DNA from: Nitrospirillum pindoramense | Lineage (GTDB): Bacteria > Pseudomonadota > Alphaproteobacteria > Azospirillales > Azospirillaceae | Direction: 5' to 3' | DNA: 64,000 nucleotides | NCBI RefSeq assembly: GCF_007827955.1 | Contig: NZ_VITR01000015.1 | Location: 62,001-126,000 of the forward strand | In this document: in pieces, positions 27,590 through 37,000 of the stretch | How positions within the stretch are numbered: position 1 is the stretch's first letter | How the letters are laid out: every line of letters starts with the position of its first letter | The notes under the pieces: generated by a model | Database searches by the model: none | Told to the model about the DNA's origin: nothing | What the model saw: the letters and a program-made list of their open reading frames with translations, nothing else | Made by a program: the position numbers and the translations under genes

Positions 27590-28663
27590 CTAGCCCACCT
27601 TCTTCGCGCGGCGGCGGGCCGGGCTCTGCGCTTTCGGCGGGGCGGTGGAGGCCCGCACCACCAGCTCGTGCGGTACCAGGCGGTGGGGTACGCCGGCATC
27701 GCCGCGCGGCCGCTCCATCAGGCGGGAAATCAGCAGGTCCGCCGCCTCCTCCCCCAGGCTGCGCATGGGCTGGCGCACCGTGGTCAGCGGCGGCCAGGTC
27801 ATGCTGGCGATGGGGCAGTCGTCATACCCGGCCACGGACAGATCCCCCGGCAGGCTGAGGCCCCGCGCCTGGGCGACGACGATGACGGCGGCCGCCATCT
27901 CGTCATTGCAGGCGAAGATGGCGGTGGGGGGCTCGGCCAGGGACAGCAGCCGTTCGGCGCAGGGCAGGGCGGAAGGGAAGGTGAAGGCGCCCTGCTCGAT
28001 CAGGTCTGGGTCTTCGGGAATGCCCAGCTCCGCCAGGGCGTCGCGATAGCCCAGATAGCGGCGGTCGGTGGCGCCGTGGTGGGCCGCGCCCTTGATCAGG
28101 CCGATGCGCCGGTGCCCCAGGCACAGCAGGTGGCGGGTGAGGGCGGCGGCGGCCTGGCGTTCATCGATCCAGACGGAGGAATAGGTGTCGCCGCCGCTTT
28201 GCGCCGTCACGCGCACCAGGGGAATGCCGCTTTCCGCCAGGACCGACAGGACGCGCGGCTCATCGGTGATGGGGGCGGTGAGCACGACGCCGTCGGGGCG
28301 CAGCCAGTCCAGCACGGCGCGTACCCGGCGTTCCACGTCCTGGCCACGATAGTCGATCTCCTCGATCAGCAGGTGATAGCCGCGGGCGCGGCAGCGGTTC
28401 AGCAGGCCGACCTGGATTTCCATGGTGTAGGGGCCGGCCGGGTCGCCATAGAGATGGCCCAGCAGGTAGGAGCGTTTGCCGGCCAGGGTGCGCGCCGACA
28501 TGTTGGGGTGGTAGCCCAGGTCATGGATGGCCTTGAGCACCCGGTCCAGGGTAGCCCGGTTGACGTAGGGCTCACCATTCAGCACGCGGGACACGGTCTT
28601 GATGGAAACCCCGGATTCACGGGCGACGTCGATGATCGTCGGCTTCCGGGCCTCATTTTCCAT
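27590..28663 (-). CDS. LacI-family transcriptional regulator
   Basis: This 357-residue protein has an N-terminal HTH (TIIDVARESGVSIKTVSRVL, residues about 9-28) and hinge region (YHPNMSARTLAGKRSYLLG). The periplasmic-binding-like sensor domain (GDPAGPYTMEIQVGLL, RRIGLIKGAAHH, TAIFACNDEMAAAVI, VAGYDDCPIASMTWPPLTTV) extends to about 340, with a basic tail. Regulators of this type sense sugars. The gene lies directly downstream of the TonB-dependent receptor gene, separated by a terminator. Control of that receptor is likely by context, as in Caulobacter-type carbohydrate loci, but not proven. Confidence 0.92.
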   Translation of the reverse strand: MENEARKPTIIDVARESGVSIKTVSRVLNGEPYVNRATLDRVLKAIHDLGYHPNMSARTLAGKRSYLLGHLYGDPAGPYTMEIQVGLLNRCRARGYHLLIEEIDYRGQDVERRVRAVLDWLRPDGVVLTAPITDEPRVLSVLAESGIPLVRVTAQSGGDTYSSVWIDERQAAAALTRHLLCLGHRRIGLIKGAAHHGATDRRYLGYRDALAELGIPEDPDLIEQGAFTFPSALPCAERLLSLAEPPTAIFACNDEMAAAVIVVAQARGLSLPGDLSVAGYDDCPIASMTWPPLTTVRQPMRSLGEEAADLLISRLMERPRGDAGVPHRLVPHELVVRASTAPPKAQSPARRRAKKVG

Positions 28664-28961
28664 GCGCGCTCAACTCCCATCGTCAAGACCCCCGAAGGTC
28701 AGGGTCACTACCCTTGTAATGGCATAAAAAAGAAAGGGCGGCACGATCGCAATCATGCCGCCCGGAGTGGGCGCATAGTCCCCGGGGAGAGGGTATGCGC
28801 AGAAGGGAGATCAAGAAGAAGAAACGGGAAGCGGCCGCTGGGGCCGCCGCCCCGTCATCGGGAACCTTTGGCGAAACGGGTGCCAAGGGTTCCCAGGGTC
28901 CACGGGGCCGGTCCGGATGCCCAGTCTGGGTTATCCAGTCCGGCCCCGCAGGTCACAGGCA
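28664..28961. promoter_or_regulatory. Intergenic region between the TonB receptor and lacI-type genes
   Basis: The 298 bases hold no credible gene. They contain the receptor terminator (28724-28763) and, below it, about 60 bases for the regulator's own promoter. A second GC-rich inverted repeat (gcggcc / ggccgc) lies around 28831-28847 without a T-run. Confidence 0.5.
28724..28763 (-). terminator. Rho-independent terminator after the TonB-dependent receptor gene
   Basis: The stem gggcggca / tgccgccc (28736-28743 with 28756-28763) extends inward with one mismatch. It is followed in the minus direction by tttcttttttatg. The T-run and stem fit an intrinsic terminator that separates the receptor from the LacI-type gene. 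Confidence 0.85.
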
Positions 28962-31900
28962 TCAGCCGCCGAACTTGAACCGGCCGCCCAACATGAACCG
29001 GCGACCCGAGTTCATGTAGGTGAAGGGCTGGTTCTTGTACTGCAGGTAGGTCTCCTGAGACTCGCCGGTCAGGTTGACGGCCTCGAAGGTGATGCCGAAC
29101 TCGGGCGTGAACTGATAGGCGAGCTGGGCGTCCAGCTGGCCGTAGGGCCGGCTGAACACGCCGTAGGTCACAGCCTTGTTGGTGGTGGCGTCCAGGATGG
29201 CGAAGGTGGAGCCGATGGCGTCGCCGTTCACCGCGCTGGACCGCCAGCTGTAGGACAGCCGGGCTTCCAGGCCGTTCTTCTGGTAATAGGCCTGCGCCGT
29301 CAGGGCGTGCAGCGACACGCCGGGGATGGGCAGGTCCTGGGCGAAGGACGTGGACGTCGACGAGGTGGACAGCGAGTAGGTGTAGTTGGCGTTGAAGCCC
29401 ACGCCGAAATCGAAGGCGTACTGCGCCCCGACCTCGAAGCCCTTGATGCTGCCGCCGGCGCCGTTGCTGGGGGCGGTGAAGCCCGCGGTGCTGCCGCCGA
29501 AGTCGTCCATCACGGTGATGGAGGTGGTCTGCGTCTGGATGAAGGTGTCGATGGACTTGTAGAAGCCGCCGAAGGTCAGGGCGCCCTGGGTGCCGAAATA
29601 CCATTCGTAGCCGATGTCGATCTGGGTGGCGCGGAACGGGTCCAGGTTCGGGTTGCCGCCGCTGCCGCCCACGAAGGCGAAGCCCTGCTTGCCGGCGCTG
29701 TTGGTCTCACGGGTGAAGTTGTACTGCGCGCCGGTGCCCAGCTGGTATGGGCTGGGCGGGGACATGACGCGGGCGGCGGAGAAGCGCACCTTCTGGTCCG
29801 GCGCCACGTCCAGCACCAGGTTCATGCTGGGCAGGATGTCGGTGTAGTGCCGTTCCGCCGTGATCACATCCGGGTTGGTGATGGCGTTGGAGCCGTCCCA
29901 GGATTCGTCGGAAATGTAGATGGGGTTGGCAGGCAGGGCGCCGGCCGTCACCTTCTGCACCGTGTCGACGATGCGGGCGCCGATGTTCAGGTGGAAGCGG
30001 TCCTCCTTGCTGCCCATGTCGGCCATGGCGTAGCCGGAGGCGCGCTGGCTTTCGATGACGAAGGAGTTGATGGGGTCGCGCACCATCTTGCCCGGGAACT
30101 GCGGGAAGTTGCCCTGCAGCCATTGCACCGGGTTCTGCATCTGGGACAGGTTCTGCACCAGGATGCTGCTGCCGGCGTTGCCGGTGGGGAAGAAGTTGCT
30201 GATTAGCTGCGCCCGGTTGGGCGCCGTCAGCGCCGTCTGGGCCGGGATGACCGGCGGTGTTTGCGACGGCGCCCCGGTGGCGCCCACGAAGTTGCCGCCG
30301 GCGGTGGCGCCGGTGGCGGGGTTGGTCAGGCCTTCGTTCAGGATGGCCGGATCCATGTAATAGCCGTAGGTGCCGTAGCAGGTGCCGTTGCTGCAGTACC
30401 CGGTCTGGCCGGCCGAGGACTTGTCCAGCTCGTAGTGCGACAGGGCGTAGTTGATCTTGTCATCGGTGTAGCGCACGCCGACGGTGAAGGTGGTCTTGAC
30501 CGCCTTGATGAAGTCGGCGTCGTACTCGCCATCGGCGTGGCCGGACCACAAATCATCCTTGGAGTGGATGTTCCACGCCCAGGCCGATTTGAAGACGGCG
30601 TTGTTGGGGTTGCTGATCAGGTCGGCATAGGGCGCGTTGTACGACACCGACGGCAGGGTGCCGTTGTTGACGTAGTTGAAGGAGTAGGCCGGGCCGTGGC
30701 TGATCGGGCTGCTGCCGCCCGGGGCCAGGGGGTTCAGCGGGGCGTTGCAATAGCCGTTGGGGCTGGTGGCGCAGGGCTGGGCGGCGTTGTACTGGGAATA
30801 TTCCACGTCCTGCTGCGCGCTGTCGGAATTGTATTCCGAGGTGGCGTAGGTGACCTTGAACTTGGCGCGGAACGGCCCGCCATTGTCCCACTTGCCGCCC
30901 AGGTGGAAGTTGTCCGCCGTCACATGGACGTTCTGCACGTCGCTGTCGCCCTCGGCGCCCAGGGCGCGGATGGTGGCGGACTTGATGACGCCGTTGCTGT
31001 CGATGTCATAGGGCTGGCTGGGGTCGATGCCCAGGCCCAGGCCGTTGGAATTGAACCACACCTTGTTCGACGCCTCCTGGGTCAGGATGTCGTAGGTGGA
31101 GTGCAGCCAGTCGGCGTTCAGGGTCAGGCTGTCGGTGACGGCGTAGTCGACGCCTAGCTGGCCACTGATGCGGGTGCGGTCGGTGTCGCGGTCGGTGAAG
31201 TACAGCAGCTCGGGCGAGATATAGGTCCGCGGGATGGTCGCCATCGGGTTGGTCGACGTGCCGGCGGCGGGCTCGATGGCCCAGCCGGCGCGGTTCTGGC
31301 CCTGCATCACGTCGGTGTGGGTGTCCGTCTCGGCATAGGAGAAGGCCGCCGTGATGCCGATCTTGTTGTTGAAGTTGTAGCTGCCGACGATGGCCCCGAT
31401 GGGGGTCCAATTCTCCATGCGGGCGTGTTCGCCCGTGGTCATGCGGAAATTGCCGCCCAGGGTCCAGCCCTGCGGGGCGTCCAGCGCGGACCGGGTCTTC
31501 AGGTTGATGATGCCGCCCATGCCGCCCTCGACCAGGCTGGCCTGGGGCGACTTGTAGACGTCCACGCCGGCGATCAGGTCGGACGGGATGGCCTCCAGCG
31601 AATTGGTGGCGGTGCCGCCACCGCCGCCGGACCCTTCACCCGAGGCGTAGGCTTCCAGGCCGGACAGGAAGGGTTCGTCGTTCAGCACCGTCACGTTCTG
31701 GCTCAGGCCGCGGATGCGGACGCGGGTGCCCTGGCCATTGTCGCGGTCGATCTGCACGCCGGACAGGCGCTGCAGCGATTCCGCGATGTCCTGGTCGGGC
31801 ATCTTGCCCATGTCTTCGGCGGTGATGGATTCGATGATCAGGTTCGACTGGCGCTTGTTCTCCAGCGCGTCGGCCAGCGACTTGCGAAAGCCGGTGACGA

Positions 31901-32075
31901 CGATCTCCTCGACGCCGCCCTGGTCGGCCGGGGTCCCGGCCTGGGGGGCGGCACCTTGGGGGTCGGGGGCCGCGGCTTGCGGGGCGCTCTGCGCGAAGGC
32001 GGCCGGTGCCGCCAGGATGGCGACGGAGGCGGCTCCCATCAACAGCCGCCGCAACGTCTTCAACTCTCCGTACAT
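28962..32075 (-). CDS. TonB-dependent outer-membrane receptor
   Basis: This 1037-residue protein has a signal peptide (LLMGAASVAILAAPAAFAQ), a Pro/Ala/Gln-rich linker and a TonB box EEIVVTGFR (56-64). The plug domain (ITAEDMGKMPDQDIAESLQR, GVQIDRDNGQGTRVRIRGLS) is followed by a long beta-barrel and the end FTYMNSGRRFMLGGRFKFGG. Length and plug sequence fit the Caulobacter/Sphingomonas-type receptors (TIGR01782) often used for oligosaccharides. I start at ATG 32075, which has a ggaggg ribosome site; the longer frame from 32144 adds no signal-like residues. It is paired with the LacI-type gene downstream. A link to the NRPS locus upstream is not indicated. Confidence 0.92.
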   Translation of the reverse strand: MYGELKTLRRLLMGAASVAILAAPAAFAQSAPQAAAPDPQGAAPQAGTPADQGGVEEIVVTGFRKSLADALENKRQSNLIIESITAEDMGKMPDQDIAESLQRLSGVQIDRDNGQGTRVRIRGLSQNVTVLNDEPFLSGLEAYASGEGSGGGGGTATNSLEAIPSDLIAGVDVYKSPQASLVEGGMGGIINLKTRSALDAPQGWTLGGNFRMTTGEHARMENWTPIGAIVGSYNFNNKIGITAAFSYAETDTHTDVMQGQNRAGWAIEPAAGTSTNPMATIPRTYISPELLYFTDRDTDRTRISGQLGVDYAVTDSLTLNADWLHSTYDILTQEASNKVWFNSNGLGLGIDPSQPYDIDSNGVIKSATIRALGAEGDSDVQNVHVTADNFHLGGKWDNGGPFRAKFKVTYATSEYNSDSAQQDVEYSQYNAAQPCATSPNGYCNAPLNPLAPGGSSPISHGPAYSFNYVNNGTLPSVSYNAPYADLISNPNNAVFKSAWAWNIHSKDDLWSGHADGEYDADFIKAVKTTFTVGVRYTDDKINYALSHYELDKSSAGQTGYCSNGTCYGTYGYYMDPAILNEGLTNPATGATAGGNFVGATGAPSQTPPVIPAQTALTAPNRAQLISNFFPTGNAGSSILVQNLSQMQNPVQWLQGNFPQFPGKMVRDPINSFVIESQRASGYAMADMGSKEDRFHLNIGARIVDTVQKVTAGALPANPIYISDESWDGSNAITNPDVITAERHYTDILPSMNLVLDVAPDQKVRFSAARVMSPPSPYQLGTGAQYNFTRETNSAGKQGFAFVGGSGGNPNLDPFRATQIDIGYEWYFGTQGALTFGGFYKSIDTFIQTQTTSITVMDDFGGSTAGFTAPSNGAGGSIKGFEVGAQYAFDFGVGFNANYTYSLSTSSTSTSFAQDLPIPGVSLHALTAQAYYQKNGLEARLSYSWRSSAVNGDAIGSTFAILDATTNKAVTYGVFSRPYGQLDAQLAYQFTPEFGITFEAVNLTGESQETYLQYKNQPFTYMNSGRRFMLGGRFKFGG

Positions 32076-32764
32076 GAGGGGTCCCTCCCTGCGGGATATT
32101 CGTGGGTGCGCGAACCCGGCCGCTGGCCACGGTTCCCCCTGCAACCCCTGGTTCGTGGGCGCAGATCAGGGAACGGCACAGCGCTGCTGTCCGGTCGCGA
32201 TGGATCTACCGTCTACTGGAATAAGGGCATGCCGATCTCACGGTCGGCTGGGCCCTTTCCCTTCCGTTACCGGAATGGGTCAACCAGCGTTAACTATCGT
32301 GAGTGTGTCCGTGACAGGATCGGCAGAATGCATGCGCGTTCATGTCTTTCTCCTCCCGAAGATGTAGTTATTTTTACTTGATAACCAGGCTCACCTTTGC
32401 CGGCGTCGGGCTCATGAATTGCCCATAGGGTGCGGAAATTTCTTGCCGTCAACCTAGACCGTTGACGACCGTAGTGCCCGCATCAAACGCCAGCCATGTT
32501 ATTAATAGTTGCGCTGACAGCGTTGTCAACTCGATTCTATTTTTTGCTTTTTTTATTGCAACTGTTCCCCAACACATAAAGTGGCCATCCAACGCACCAA
32601 ATGGCCAAACCTCCATCACATAAAGTGGCAAAGCCTTGAAATCGCTGAGAAAATTTGGAGTGACCCGGGTGGGTTCCGGGATAATTTATGCACACCCCTT
32701 GGCGTGTTGTGCGGATTGGGGCGTCTGCGAAGAGACCTTGGCCGGACCAGCGATCATGACTGGG
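32076..32764. promoter_or_regulatory. 689-bp intergenic region: receptor promoter side and IS-end-like repeats
   Basis: No convincing gene is present. Near the receptor there is an inverted repeat ttccg-ttac-cggaa (32262-32275) and a weaker one gccga...tcggc (32231-32248), possible operators for the LacI-type regulator. Bases 32450-32660 are AT-rich and contain three regularly spaced boxes, described separately. Confidence 0.5.
32563..32640. mobile_element. Possible orphan end of an IS21-like element (three 22-bp-spaced boxes)
   Basis: The box cacataaagtggc occurs at 32573-32585 and 32617-32629, with a variant caccaaatggcc at 32595-32606. The spacing is exactly 22 bp. The array is preceded by tgttcccc at 32563. 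As I recall, IS21-family ends start with TGT and carry several internal repeats of this kind. No istA/istB gene is present in the window, so this would be a remnant or solo end. The alternative is a regulator-binding array. Confidence 0.4.
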
Positions 32765-33883
32765 TCACGTCGCTGATTGCCCAACCATTTCCTGATAGAC
32801 ATCCCGGAAGCGGCGACTGGTGGTGTCGGCGTCTTCCTCCACCGCCGCTCTTTGAGCCCGGACGGCGAGGTCCAACCGTTGCTCCTCATCGCCGAGGACT
32901 TCTTCTAGCTCAGCCGCCAAGGCCACAGCGTCGGTTGGTTGAACCACTCGTGCTGCCCGAGGGGCCCATTCGGCCAGATGCCCCACCGCGGTCCCCACCG
33001 TTGGAACGCCGGCGACCGCAGCCTCCAATACAACCAATGGGCCCGCTTCGAAACGCGACGTCACCACCAATAGGTCCGCCCGCTCGAAAAAGCCCCTGAT
33101 AGCTTCACGGGGTAGAAAACCGTGATGGCGAACCTGCCCGTCCAGGCCCAACTCCGACACGCGGCGCATTAAAGAGCCATCGCCCGGGATATCAATGCCG
33201 ATGAGGTCCAGTTCGAAAGCGACACCAGCCGCCTTCAACCGGGCAGCCGCCTCCAGCAGCATGGAATGATCCTTGGCCGGAGTAACGTGTGCCACATGCA
33301 ACAGCATAGCCGGTGCCGTCGGATCACGGCGGCGAGGCGGCCGCAGCGGCCACTCATTCAGGGCCACGCCCAAGGGCAGGCGTAACGCCGGGTATCTTCT
33401 CTGCGCCAATAAGCGGACCACGGGTTCACTCTGACCAGCGACACGCCCAGCGTGGGCCAAGGCCCACCGCAGAAGCATCCGGGAGACGGTGGACAGTTGG
33501 TCCCCGTACTTCACATCCGGAAAACCCACCAGCTCATAATTGGCGAAATAAAGCAGAACCGGCACCCGCAGCAGCCGGCCGGTCAGCGCGGCAATGGCCT
33601 CTGCCCACGGCGACCACAGGCTGTGGATAATATCGAAACGGCCGCGACGATGTTCCGCAATGATCTGCCGGAGCATGCCACGACGGGGGGAGCGGCTCCC
33701 GGCATTGTGGACAGCGGCACCCCGGAGCGGCCAAGTGCACGCATCCGGTTCTTGTTGAAAAATGAAGACATGCACCTCGTCGCCCGCCTGGACCAAACGC
33801 TCGATCAGCCACATGAGGCAGGGAACGGCGCCGTGCACGCCATCTCGGCCGACACCGCCCGAAGTCACGATCGCAATTTTCAT
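32765..33883 (-). CDS. Glycosyltransferase family 4 protein
   Basis: This 372-residue protein has the GT-B layout. The N-lobe starts MKIAIVTSGGVGRDGVHGAV with FDIIHSLWSPWAEAI and LLYFANYELVGFPD. The C-lobe has LLHVAHVTPAKDHSMLLEAA, VRHHGFLPREAI and the sugar-nucleotide motif FEAGPLVVLEAAVAGVPTVG, where the E-x7-E is seen. I start at MKIAIV (33883). GC is about 63 percent in sampled lines against about 75-78 percent in the NRPS genes, so it may have a different origin. It lies 148 bp downstream of the thioesterase end of the NRPS-PKS gene on the same strand. It could glycosylate that product or a polysaccharide. Confidence 0.85.
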   Translation of the reverse strand: MKIAIVTSGGVGRDGVHGAVPCLMWLIERLVQAGDEVHVFIFQQEPDACTWPLRGAAVHNAGSRSPRRGMLRQIIAEHRRGRFDIIHSLWSPWAEAIAALTGRLLRVPVLLYFANYELVGFPDVKYGDQLSTVSRMLLRWALAHAGRVAGQSEPVVRLLAQRRYPALRLPLGVALNEWPLRPPRRRDPTAPAMLLHVAHVTPAKDHSMLLEAAARLKAAGVAFELDLIGIDIPGDGSLMRRVSELGLDGQVRHHGFLPREAIRGFFERADLLVVTSRFEAGPLVVLEAAVAGVPTVGTAVGHLAEWAPRAARVVQPTDAVALAAELEEVLGDEEQRLDLAVRAQRAAVEEDADTTSRRFRDVYQEMVGQSAT

Positions 33884-33972
33884 GCGGATACCGCGCGTCG
33901 CCCATACAATCGTCAAGGTTCGCCGGCAGGGCTTCGCCAAGCGGCGCGAAGGAAGTTTTAATACCTAAGATG

Positions 33973-33996
33973 GGGTGGAAAGGCAAAGTACCACCC
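33973..33996 (-). terminator. Weak hairpin downstream of the large NRPS-PKS gene
   Basis: gggtgg and ccaccc pair across a 12-base loop, 36 bases after the stop codon, with an AT-rich stretch beyond. The stem is short, so the terminator function is doubtful. Confidence 0.3.
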
Positions 33997-34031
33997 ATGA
34001 CCCACCGTCCGCACCGGGTCGGCGGGCGGCC

Positions 34032-37000
34032 TCAGGTCGCGCCGGCCTTGCCCGTCGCCATCCCCTCCGCCACCGCCAACTCCCGCCGCAGGGTGTCGGC
34101 CAACGCCTGGACATGGGCGGCGGTCAGGCAGGTGAAGTGGTCGCCGGGCACCGCATGCAGGGCGACGGGCAGGGTGGAGAACCGTTCCCAGCCCCAGGCC
34201 GGGGTGAGGCGGATTTCCGGCAGGCTGACACCCGGTGGCAGGGGGTCGCGAGCCTGGTATAGGGTCATCGGCACGGTGATGGGGGCATGGTTGGGGTCGT
34301 AATGGCCACCGAAGCGGCCGGCGGCCTGATAGACCGCGAACAGGCCGCGGATGGGGCCGGGGTCGGATCCGGGTTTCACCAGGCCGAACTCCTCCATCCG
34401 GCGTTGCAGGAAGGCCAGCTTGCCCTTGAGGTCCAGCGCCGCCACGTGCCGCCGCTCCGCCGCGTCCGGGGCGACGCGCCGGCCAACGTAATGGCCGAAG
34501 ATGCTGAGCACGGTGTAGAGCACCTGGCTGTCATCGGGTTGAGGCAGGCGGGCATAGGGCGGGGCGGCGCTGTCGAACAGGGCCAGATGGGCCACCCGCT
34601 CGCCCGCCTGGGTCAGGCGCCAGGCCATCTCGAACGCCACCTTGCCCCCCAGCGAGTGGCCGCCCAGCAGATACGGGCCCTCCGGCTGCACAGCCCTGAC
34701 GCAGCGGATATAGTGGTCGGCCATTGCCTCCACCGACTGGTGCGGTTCCCGCTGGCCGTCCAGGCCCAGGCATTGCAGGCCGTAGAACGGGCGGTCGTCC
34801 CCCAGGGCCGATGCCAGGGGCAACAGCTGCGAGACGTTGCCGCCCATGCCCGGCAGGCAGAAGAAGGGCCGCCCGGTTCCCCGCGCCTGCACCGGCACCA
34901 GGCAGTATTGAACGTCAGGATCCAGCGCGCTGCCGGCCCCGATGGCCACTCCGCCAGCGCCGCTGGCGTCATCGACCGGCAGGGACCGGGCGATGCGGGC
35001 GATCGTTGGCTCCTCCAGGAACTCCGCTAGGGTCAGGCACCGCCCCCACCGCTCCCGCAGGCGGGCGATCAACTGCGTGCCCAGCAGGGAATGACCGCCG
35101 AGATCGAAGAAATTGTCCTCCACCCCTGGGCGCTTGACTCCCAGCAGATCTTCCCACAGGTCGGCCAGCGCCTGTTCCGTCGCCGTGCGCGGCGGCCCGC
35201 CAGCCCCGGTGCGGCCCGCGGTTGGGGTGCCGGCCCTCGACCCCGCCGGGTCGGCCAGCGCCGCCAGAGACCGATCCTTGGCCACGACTAACACCGGCTG
35301 GCCGCACATGATGGCGCGGTCGAAGACCTGGCACCCTTCCGTCGTGCTCAGGCCGTCCAGGGCGGCGTTTCCGCGCCCCTGACGGCGGGCATGGTTCACC
35401 GCCATGCCGACCTCGGCCCAGGTATCCCAGGCGACGGCGGTGACAGGGTACCCCGCCGCGCGGGCCCGCCGGGCCGCGGCCTCCAGGTAGGTGTTGGCCG
35501 CGGCGTAGTCGCCTTGGCCCAGGCCGCCAACCCAGGCGGCCAGCGAGCCGCACAGCAGGATGAAATCGGGGCCATCGCCCGACACGGCGTCGATCAAGGC
35601 GTCCGTGCCCGCCACCTTGGGCGCCAACACCGTGCGCCATGCGGCCTCGGTGGTGGTCTCGACCAGGCCGCTGGCCTCGCGGCCGGCGGCGTGGATCACG
35701 CCCGCCACGGCGCCGAACCGATGCCGAACCGCCGCCACCGCGGCGCGCACCGCCGCCGCGTCCCCCATGTCGGCGGCGAACACCGCCACCTCCGCGCCCA
35801 AGATGCCGAGGCTGGCCAATGCCGGTTCATCGCGTTGGCTCCGGGCGATCAACGCCAGCTTGGCGCCTGGGGCGGACCGGGCGATATGATGGGCAAGGGC
35901 GAGGCCCATGCCGCCCAGGCCGCCGGTGATAAGGTAGACGCCGCCGGCACGCCAAGTCGGCCCGTCACCGTCCACGCGGGGGGCCAGCGGTTCCAGGTCC
36001 AGGATCAGGCGTCGTCCTTGGCGCAGGGCCACCGTGGTGCCGCCGGGCGGGGCCGGGTCCGGAGGGGTCGCCGCCAGCTCGCGGGCCAGCGCCGCCGGGT
36101 CCGTCCCGGCGTCCAGATCGATCTGGCGACAACGGAGCGCCGGGAATTCCCATCCCAGCGCGCGGGACAGGCCCACGGCTCCCGCAGCGGCGGGGGCGGC
36201 GGCCTCGCCGGGAAGGCCCGCCGCCTGGCGGGTCAGCAGGGTCAGGATGGTGGGCGTGTGGACGGCGGGGCCGAACGCCCGGGCCAACGCCAGCAGGGAG
36301 GCGAACCCGTCCGCCACCGTCCCGTCCGCTACAGTCCCGGCCGCCACCGTTCCACCTGTGAGCGTCCAGGCGTGGATCATCTGGCCCGGCACTCCGCCCT
36401 CCGCCCGCAGGGCGTCCAACAGCGCGGCATGGTCGGCGGCGTGATTGGGGCGCAGGCGGTAGCGGTCGTCCGCCACGCGCTCGAAGTGGGGGCCGGCCTC
36501 GACCATGACGCTGCCGGGGGGCGCCGCGACGGGGAGGTCGCCAAACACCAGCCAGCGCACGGCCGTCAGCGCGGGACCGATCGCGGGGGCCGGGCGCGTG
36601 ACTGGGACTTGGCACCAGTCCGCCGGCGTTCGGGCGGCGGCCGGTGCCGACATCGCGGCGCGCAGGGTGAAACGCTCGATGGTCGCCACGCGGCTCAATC
36701 CATCCGTACCCTCCGTCCGGGGCGCGTACAGGTCCACGTCATAGGCGTCCGGGCCCACGCGGCGGGCGTGGCTGAGCAGCCGGCGGGGCAGGGGCTGGTA
36801 TAGCTGGACCCGGCCGTAGTGGAAGGGAACCAGTGCACGGGTATCGCCCTGGTCCAGGCGGGTGGCCAGGGACAGGAAGGCCGTCGCCATGTCGGCGAGC
36901 GCTGGGTGCAGCGCCAGGTCGGCGTCCATGTCCTGGTCCGGTTGGCACAGCCAGGCCCAGCCCGCGTCCGTCCCGTCCCGCCAGACCTGTTCGAAGCATC

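Noticed and set aside
28683-28886. Small minus-strand open frame of 67 codons between the receptor and LacI-type gene
   Set aside because: It runs through a clear rho-independent terminator hairpin and its T-run.
32449-32631. Small minus-strand open frame of 60 codons
   Set aside because: It lies in the AT-rich intergenic repeat pocket, with no ribosome site and no recognisable protein.
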